DNA of 64,000 bases from Stereum hirsutum FP-91666 SS1 (lineage: Eukaryota; Basidiomycota; Agaricomycetes; Russulales; Stereaceae), in assembly GCF_000264905.1 (NCBI RefSeq), contig NW_006763143.1:853224-917223 (forward strand). The letters run 5' to 3'. Below the pieces are notes generated by a model. It saw only the letters and a program-made list of their open reading frames with translations. It had not been told where the DNA came from and did no database searches. The translations under genes were made by a program, and so were the position numbers. Shown in pieces: positions 57,796 to 64,000 of this stretch. Positions within the stretch are counted from its first letter, which is position 1. Each line of letters begins with the position of its first letter.

Positions 57796-60399
57796 ATGCT
57801 CTGGAGAGTAGGCCGTCCTCCCAGCCAACTTACGATCGTGCTCGCTCAGGTCCACCCCCTTTCATCTCCTCGAATCCTATCAGTCTCCTATCTGCCTTCT
57901 GTCATACGTCAGGCAGTTCATCACAGATGTTCAAACGCACTTGCTTTAGCACCTCGTGCGCCGAGGTCTCTACAGCAGCGGAACACAATGAACTCTGCAA
58001 GCGATTCGCCTTCACCTCTCCGCGCGCCCGAACACCCTTCGCACATGATGCCCCCTCTCCCATCTTCTCGCGGAATGGACTTAGGCTGGCCCCGCCTTAC
58101 CCCCGAACTCCTCTCAATCATCGACAGCGCGTTCACGCTACCCGCCTCCATGGAGGAATTTCCCGAGGAGATTCTCGATACGTTGCGGAGACAGAACCTA
58201 CTGGACAAGTTCATGGACAGTCTTCGCGTCCGCAGGCTCGCCGAAGGTATGTTGGCGAGCGAACGACCCAAACGAGCTCTTCGAGTACTTGGTCTCGCTC
58301 ATCGACTAGGCTGCCCGATGAAGAAAGACGTCTACGAAAATCTTGCAAGGAGAATGTCGGAGAACAAACAATGGCAGTTGATACCTCCTCTGGTTCAACT
58401 TGCCAGGCATCAGATGGGCCGCCTCAATACTCGCCTGCTCAATTGGCTCGCTCGCAGTTTAACGGAGACATCCCAATTTTCCCTTCTGGACGGCGTACTT
58501 GCCAAGTTCGAAGAGGAGGGCGTAGGACCGAATCAACGGACGTTTCAGCTACTGATGTCCGGTCACATTCGCAATCACAACCTTCAAGCAGCTGTCGAGA
58601 TACTTCAGCAGATGCAAGAAGTCGGATTCTCCATCGACGCCTCCACCCAGGCAGTAGTCGCGTCTGCCTATCGAGCCCTGGGCTCGGATACCCTCATGCA
58701 GACGCAATCTCTCGAAGCTTTGCAAAAGGCCGACAGTTTCACGTCGACCCTGATCGTCAACGCACTGATGCAGCTCGCTGTCGACGCCGACGACGCGGAC
58801 AACGTAATCTTCTTCACCAACTTATTCGATCCCGACAAACTGCAAATCCCCCACACGTTTCGTCCAGGAAGAACCATCATAGGGCGCGTCGGAAAGGTCG
58901 TTCCTCTCCATTCTCGTCCTCAATCCTTGAGCCAGTTACGCCCTCCTACCTTGCCACGCCCCATTTTTCCAGACTCCGCCTCTTTCACTATCCTTCTCAA
59001 CTACATGGCTCATCGACACGACGCGCTTTCTGCATCGTCTCTCGTCGAGCAGATGCTCTATGCCGACGTCGAACCCGACAGCCGCGTCGCTGCTGCTCTT
59101 ATGCGCGTGCACTTCGTCGTCGGTGACTATGCAGCCGCCGTACATATATTTGCACAGGCCTGCTCCGATTTTCCAGCAGCACAGGAGTCGCTGTCTTGCA
59201 TCAGTTTCCTTCCTGTCACTTCCCAAACTCTCATCTGGACGGATCTACGACCGACTGCCGAACTCGGAAACGTCTTCGCGCGTGGCTTGTTGGACCTTGG
59301 TGGCCTAAACGGTATTCGACTTGCCTTGGAGATCATGCAAGGCTGCAACATCGTCCCTGACTCTGACACCGTCCACATCATAATTTCCTATCTCGAGAAA
59401 ACGGAAAATCAACCTCCCGGAGATCTAATACGCACTTTGCGGACTCTCTTGGACTCGCACGACCTTCCAACCTTGAAACAACTCCACGTCGTCCTACGGT
59501 CACTCCTGCGCCGCCAACGACATTCGATCACCCGCTCCGGTTGGAATACTATGCCCGAGCCTTCATCCCAGAAGCCATCTAAAGTGAAGACCGGAGAGGG
59601 TGCTTTCGACCCGACCGCCGGAATTCAATTCGAGAAACACCAGGCCCTCTTGAAACCAATCCTTCAATCTCTAAACTCACGAAATGCTCGTTCGGACCGT
59701 GCCATGGTCGCTCTCCGAACCCAGCACGAAGCCGTGGCGAAGGGAAACATGAACGCGGCCAGGAAGGTTTTCCAGTTCATGCTCGACCGGGGGATGTATC
59801 CGAACAAGTACCACTACAGCGCATTAATGGAGGGCCACGTCCACGCTGGCGATCTACCGGCGGCGCAGGCTGTCCTCGACGCCGCTATCAAAGCAGGAGT
59901 CCGTCCGACGGTCGTCCATTATACGATCCTCATCAATGGGTACGCTCGCGCTGAGGATCCAGAGTTGGCTACGCAGACGTTGCAGGACATGATTGCGCAG
60001 GGTATTAGGCCTGACGTGCCTTCGGTGCACGCGCTTGTCGGTGCTTATATCGCCGTACGGAAATTCAAGATCGCGCGGGCTATCCTCATCGAGTTTTGGC
60101 ATTTGGTCAGGCCTTTCCCTGAAGATCTTCGGCAGTCGAGTTTACTGGACCTCACCCGAGCTTTCTGCGCGTTGCACGTCTCGGCTCAGACAAGCCGTCG
60201 TCTGACGAATCAGGAGACGAGATTGTTACGATGGAAGTTGAAGCGGATCACTCATCACAAGGTGTGGCAGGAGAGGACGAGCGTGAGAGGCGGGGTCGAC
60301 GGTCTGGAGTTTGAAGAGCGCAGCGTTCAAAATGACGGGAGGGGGAAGGAGGGGATGTCTTCGACTGTAGATTCTGCGACGAAATCTAATTCGCATTGA
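57796..60399 (+). CDS. Mitochondrial pentatricopeptide-repeat (PPR) protein
   Basis: A single exon of 868 codons, unusual among its intron-rich neighbours. The start at 57796 gives a mitochondrial presequence (MLWRVGRPPSQLTIVLAQVH and on for about 60 residues) rich in Arg, Ser and Leu and without acidic residues. Starting at the later ATG at 57988 would lose it. PPR motifs are visible near residues 185-260 (NQRTFQLLMSGHIRNHNLQA) and at 650-760, where three clear repeats run in series, for example NKYHYSALMEGHVHAGDLPA and TVVHYTILINGYARA. Fungal proteins of this kind bind mitochondrial mRNAs and control their stability or translation. The target cannot be deduced. Confidence 0.92.
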   Translation: MLWRVGRPPSQLTIVLAQVHPLSSPRILSVSYLPSVIRQAVHHRCSNALALAPRAPRSLQQRNTMNSASDSPSPLRAPEHPSHMMPPLPSSRGMDLGWPRLTPELLSIIDSAFTLPASMEEFPEEILDTLRRQNLLDKFMDSLRVRRLAEGMLASERPKRALRVLGLAHRLGCPMKKDVYENLARRMSENKQWQLIPPLVQLARHQMGRLNTRLLNWLARSLTETSQFSLLDGVLAKFEEEGVGPNQRTFQLLMSGHIRNHNLQAAVEILQQMQEVGFSIDASTQAVVASAYRALGSDTLMQTQSLEALQKADSFTSTLIVNALMQLAVDADDADNVIFFTNLFDPDKLQIPHTFRPGRTIIGRVGKVVPLHSRPQSLSQLRPPTLPRPIFPDSASFTILLNYMAHRHDALSASSLVEQMLYADVEPDSRVAAALMRVHFVVGDYAAAVHIFAQACSDFPAAQESLSCISFLPVTSQTLIWTDLRPTAELGNVFARGLLDLGGLNGIRLALEIMQGCNIVPDSDTVHIIISYLEKTENQPPGDLIRTLRTLLDSHDLPTLKQLHVVLRSLLRRQRHSITRSGWNTMPEPSSQKPSKVKTGEGAFDPTAGIQFEKHQALLKPILQSLNSRNARSDRAMVALRTQHEAVAKGNMNAARKVFQFMLDRGMYPNKYHYSALMEGHVHAGDLPAAQAVLDAAIKAGVRPTVVHYTILINGYARAEDPELATQTLQDMIAQGIRPDVPSVHALVGAYIAVRKFKIARAILIEFWHLVRPFPEDLRQSSLLDLTRAFCALHVSAQTSRRLTNQETRLLRWKLKRITHHKVWQERTSVRGGVDGLEFEERSVQNDGRGKEGMSSTVDSATKSNSH

Positions 60400-60590
60400 C
60401 TTCAAGAGCATACACCATGAACGAGACGACATGAGCATACGGTTTTGCGTGAATGGCATGGGAAGGTAAATGAGTAAGTACGCGTCGCGGACGTGTGTAA
60501 ATAACTGCCTTGGAAAAGGACAAGCACGTGATACAATGAATGAATATTCTGATATAAAATACAAGAATACGTAGAAATCGCACCCCCTCC

Positions 60591-62444
60591 CTAGGAAGAA
60601 CCGAACTTCGCATCGAGCATCCGCAAAGCCTCTCGTACAGCATCCGTATGCACCTCCCGTACAGGACCCCGACGTCGTCCACATTCCACGAGCTCCTCGT
60701 GGGGAACCAGCGTCGGTGGTGGAGACGAACTGAGGGTGCGCTTTTGTTGATTCTCGCGATACTGTGCGTGCGGATCCGTCAGGAGAATCGCCGACGAATC
60801 CGAACGATGGGCTTCGTCTTGCGAGGCGGAAGAAGTGACGGGCGCAGGACCCGCGTCTGATGGCTGTGTCGGCGGAGGCGATAGAACGACGCGGGGCCCT
60901 GTGCACTTGGACCGACCGGCGACGACCTCGGCCAGAAGGGTTAAATCGGCAAACTCGACATTGGGGTGTGATTTTAGCTGGCGCCAAGCGTCGTCGGTCG
61001 GGATAGTGTCCAACGACGATTCGGCAGCTGTTGGGACGCGAGAGGTTGACGCGCTGCACGGGCCACCGCCACATGCACCGGTGCCGCCGCAGCAGCCGCG
61101 ACCGGTTGCGCTACCCTTCATGCTCGGGCAACCAGAGCATGGCGCAGAGGATTCGACAGATGCGCCTATGGCAGTACAGAAGGCCTTGCCAAAGACATCA
61201 TCGGCACAGGCCGCACAATTCGACGGATCGCCAGAGCAGTTGGCAGGCTTGTCTGAGTTGGAACGGGAAGGCTCGAGTGCAATCTGCTTGACGACGGGAA
61301 AGATAGGTTTGGTGGGCGATGTGGTGGTGCGACGACGAAGGGGGACAGGAGGTTGATAGGCGGGTAGGTTGTCTAGGATGGAGACTGTGTCGGGACGCAA
61401 CGAGGAGAAGTCCTCCATGCGGTCGTCCTCTACCTTAAAGACGGGGTCGGAGGGCATCTGCGACACCTGGTTGAGGGCGATCTCTCTGCATACGCATGGC
61501 GTATGTTCGTTGCAGAAGCCGCAGTCGAAGTGACCCATCGAGGAGACAGCGTCGTAACCAGACTGCTTTGCCGTCGAGGGGAAGTCGAACATCGACTCGA
61601 GTGAGATCTGCGTTGGGTGGACGGAGTCATCGTTGGCCGGAGAGGCGAGCTGGATAGGAGAGAAGCTGCTTTCCGACGTGTCGTGTGAGTCTGGGGAAGA
61701 GACCATGGATGGAGGGGAGGACATGTACGTGGCGGAGGCGGAGCGGGATGCATGGTGAGCAAGAGGTACGGTGTCGACCGCGAGCTTGGCCTTCTTGTGG
61801 ACAGGAAGGTCAGTCGACATAGGGGTGTCCTCACGTGGTCGCTTGTTGTCATTCTCTTTGAAAGCAGTATGCTCAGACTCGAGCTGGGCGACCTGTTCCT
61901 TCAAAGCAACATTCTCCTTACGAAGAGCTTCGTTCTCCTCTTTAAGCCGTTTCGCGACGTTCTGCAGCGCGACATTGCGCTCGATCTCGCCTTGCTCATA
62001 GAGCTGGATACGAGCTTGAAGTTCAGCGAGCTGAGACTGCTTGCGCTCGCGGAAAGCACGTTGGGCGGCTCTGGAAGAAGATTGTCAAGCTGGTGCGGAG
62101 TGTCGACATCGGGGTAGAGAAAGTACCTATTCTGTACCCGCCTGCCTTTGCTGTCGGGCTACAAGATTAGAGATCAAAAAGTAAGAATTAATCCAATCGT
62201 GATGCGAACAAAGATCAAGAGACGTGCCTCATTATCAACATCTTCGGGAGGAGGAGCAGCCTCCTTCTTGGGTTTCCTGCCAGGCTTCGGCTTGGGAGGT
62301 ATGACCCATTCCTTAGAAGCTGAGATATGGGGTCAGAGATGAATCTGTTGCACTGAATGGTGCGAGATAATTACCAGTTGCCCATAGGGTCGAGGATGAA
62401 GATATCATGGGGGACGTCGGGGGAGGACGAGACGCGGGAAGCAT
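60591..62444 (-). CDS. hapX: Iron-responsive bZIP regulator HapX
   Basis: Four exons, 62444-62375, 62319-62228, 62158-62127 and 62070-60591, give 557 residues. The N-terminus has the CCAAT-complex-binding motif SKEWVIPPKPKPGRKPKK, followed by a bZIP with basic region KGRRVQNRAAQRAFRERK and a long leucine-zipper-like helix. Cysteine clusters are CGFCNEHTPCVC (about 247), a second near 340-360 (CSGDPSNCAACAD), CSGCPS (about 373) and CCGGTGACGGGPC (about 387). HapX binds the Hap2/3/5 complex; it represses iron-consuming genes when iron is scarce and senses iron through its Cys clusters. The start at 62444 is the first in-frame ATG; 62408 is also possible. The second intron (62159-62227) appears to use a GC donor. 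Confidence 0.95.
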
Positions 62445-63683
62445 CTCACGAGGAGGAGAAAGAGCAGCTGGTTATAGCTGGCGGAGCTGCTGATAGTGCG
62501 AGAGACCCAATCGCTCCATTTATTCGCTTGTCTGATAAGATCAATCTCCGAATCGGTTATCATCGGCCCCGAATCCCGCCGTTCAACGGGCTCTCGTACG
62601 ATCCCACGCCCCCACCCAACAAGCTTTCGCGTTCGTGTGCCCCAGATGCTGCAGCCAATGCGATCCTCACATCTCCATTTTCTTCGATAATCTCGCTCAC
62701 CATAGCTTTCCTTGGCTGCCCATTTTGTCTTGCCGCCGGTCCCGATATATTTATTTTCGAGAGGACGCGGTGCCGCATTCTCCATGCCCCCTCCACGCCA
62801 CGCATGCCGCTGGCCCAGTACTCCCATGGCAGAATAGCTCAAGACTACTAATGCTTCCCCTAGCTCCGTTCCATACTCGTTTTCATTGTTGCGGCTGCAC
62901 TCGCGGAATGACATTTGCACGAGGTCTAGTTCTTCTCCGTGAGCGTCCACAACGTACTCTCCGCATCGCCACTCTGGGAATAATCTGCCTTCGTTCCTTG
63001 CCCCCTGAATTTGAAGAGCATATTCACAGATTAGCTTTTGAGAGACGGATTTATCCCGCCCCTCTTGGCCGTATCATAGCTTAAAAAGGTTTATAAATCC
63101 AATACCGTGTGTACTTCGTGGCCGGACAGCCTTCGGTGCGATCCCACCCGACGTCAGTTGTCCTAGAACGAACATTCCTTCCCAATCCTCAAGCGCTGTT
63201 CTCTCACTCTTAAGCTAGCATTGTACTGACCAGCATATGCGACTGAACAGTGACCTTTGGGATGGTCGACCCGACTCTCGCGCGAACGACGAGCTCAGCG
63301 CTGGACAACGGATCATGTTCGCCGTTCGTGGAACTACGGCCACTCCATTCAGTGGAGTGTCTTTGCCGACACAGAAGCAGGAATCTGAATAGCAAACTCA
63401 CCGAGGGCCTTCGACGCGCTTTCTCACGTCCCGACTCCCACCCAACCTGACGGTGAACAGTGCCAAGCTTTGGGCCATTTGTTGACACGGTGGTAGATTG
63501 GTTATTCTCAGGACGGACAATCGTGGTGTCGACTGGGAGAACGAATGTTAGCCTCCCTACCCAGGAACATACTCCCGAAGAAAATATCTCACCGACAATT
63601 ACTTAACAATCTTTTTCTCACTATCAGATCTTTCTCACAAGGCTAGACGTCACCGCCGGTAAGCCAGGCAACAAACTCGCATC
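62445..63683. other. HapX upstream region and 3' flank of the next gene
   Basis: It holds the HapX promoter and the 3' UTR of the gene that enters from the right. CCAAT boxes occur near 62509 and 62655. Frames in the interval lack domains. Confidence 0.45.
62530..62538 (+). promoter_or_regulatory. Candidate iron-GATA (SreA/Cir1) site before hapX
   Basis: GTCTGATAA differs from the extended iron-GATA consensus ATCWGATAA only at the first base. It lies about 90 bp upstream of the hapX ATG. In other fungi the GATA factor represses hapX under high iron. The assignment is inference. Confidence 0.4.
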
Positions 63684-63917
63684 TCAGGGTGCTCTTGGCA
63701 CGTCGTCGAACATGTCTAGAGATAGCTCGTGCTAAAACGCAAAGTGTCAGTTTTGTGCAGACGAAAATTGCCTAGTATCGAGGGGACGTACCTTTGCCGA
63801 CTCCGCGCGTTTATCCTTAGAGAACAATCTTCGAAGGTCAGGGAGCTGTAACAAAGGATCCTTGACACGCTGATTGGTGATCTTGTTTGTCCAATAACTA
63901 AGCGTACTCTCCACAAA
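63684..63917 (-). CDS. 3' end of an unidentified gene, cut by the window edge
   Basis: Two exons, 63917-63792 and 63731-63684, join in frame and end in TGA. They encode a charged C-terminus (FVESTLSYWTNKITNQRVKD, then LLQLPDLRRLFSKDKRAES and ELSLDMFDDVPRAP). A CTAAC branch point lies 12 nt before the AAG acceptor at 63918-63920, so more exons lie beyond 64000. I do not recognise the family. Confidence 0.65.
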
Positions 63918-64000
63918 CTTTCACGCCGTTAGCCCCCGGTCCCGCTCGCATACGCGCCCATGCATGTTCACAGCACCCCTACCATCATGCACCGGCACTC

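Noticed and set aside
57711..59126. 471-codon frame on the plus strand in another phase of the PPR gene
   Set aside because: Very Arg/Ser-rich composition and complete overlap with the PPR frame mark it as a shadow.

Overview
The window is nuclear DNA of a filamentous basidiomycete, almost certainly Agaricomycetes. Coding sequences are cut by many 45-70 nt GT-AG introns with CTNAC-like branch points, intergenic gaps are short, and the gene set is basidiomycete-like: Srf1, Slx9 and HapX homologues, a patatin-TPR protein, a Crinkler-like nuclease-kinase fusion, a CENP-B/pogo transposase. Twenty intact or near-intact gene models were built by hand from splice signals and phase bookkeeping. There are also one clear pseudogene, one gene with a damaged 5' end and a replaced 3' end, and one gene cut by the window edge. 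I cannot name the species.

Layout. 0.3-4.5 kb (-): DExH RNA helicase with two dsRNA-binding domains. 5.1-7.9 kb (+): multipass membrane protein with an Asp/Glu run. 9.6-11.0 kb (+): secreted GH16 glucanase. 11.8-12.5 kb (-): small heat-shock protein with strong heat-shock elements upstream. 13.2-14.3 kb (-) and 14.5-16.4 kb (+): Sdo1/SBDS and an Rvs167-type BAR-SH3 protein sharing a 211-bp promoter. 17.0-22.3 kb (-): Snf2/Sth1 chromatin-remodelling ATPase. 22.8-23.5 kb (+): unknown gene whose 3' end is replaced by a MITE. 23.9-27.6 kb (-): patatin-TPR protein with no NB-ARC domain and a changed nucleophile motif. 28.0-36.2 kb: ESS2 (+), NIP30-domain protein (-), Srf1-like membrane protein (+), SLC35F-type transporter (+).

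The 36.9-45.0 kb stretch is the accessory core. It holds a Gal80-like oxidoreductase pseudogene broken by an in-frame stop and cut off by a second MITE of the same family, a LINE-like C-terminal scrap, a hairpin, a complete 2.7-kb pogo-like transposon with TA target duplication, and a Crinkler-type nuclease-kinase gene. Housekeeping genes resume at 45.9 kb: Slx9 (+), a coiled-coil protein (-), an Xrcc2-like RecA paralogue (+), a stand-alone adenylate-forming enzyme (-). A roughly 3-kb gene-poor gap follows, then a mitochondrial PPR protein (+), the iron regulator HapX (-) and the 3' end of one more gene (-).

Most genes are independent housekeeping units, often in divergent pairs. The notable biology is the patatin-TPR protein (NLR-like but without the switch domain), the Crinkler-type effector-like gene beside a DNA transposon, and a TA-inserting MITE family that has altered two genes here.
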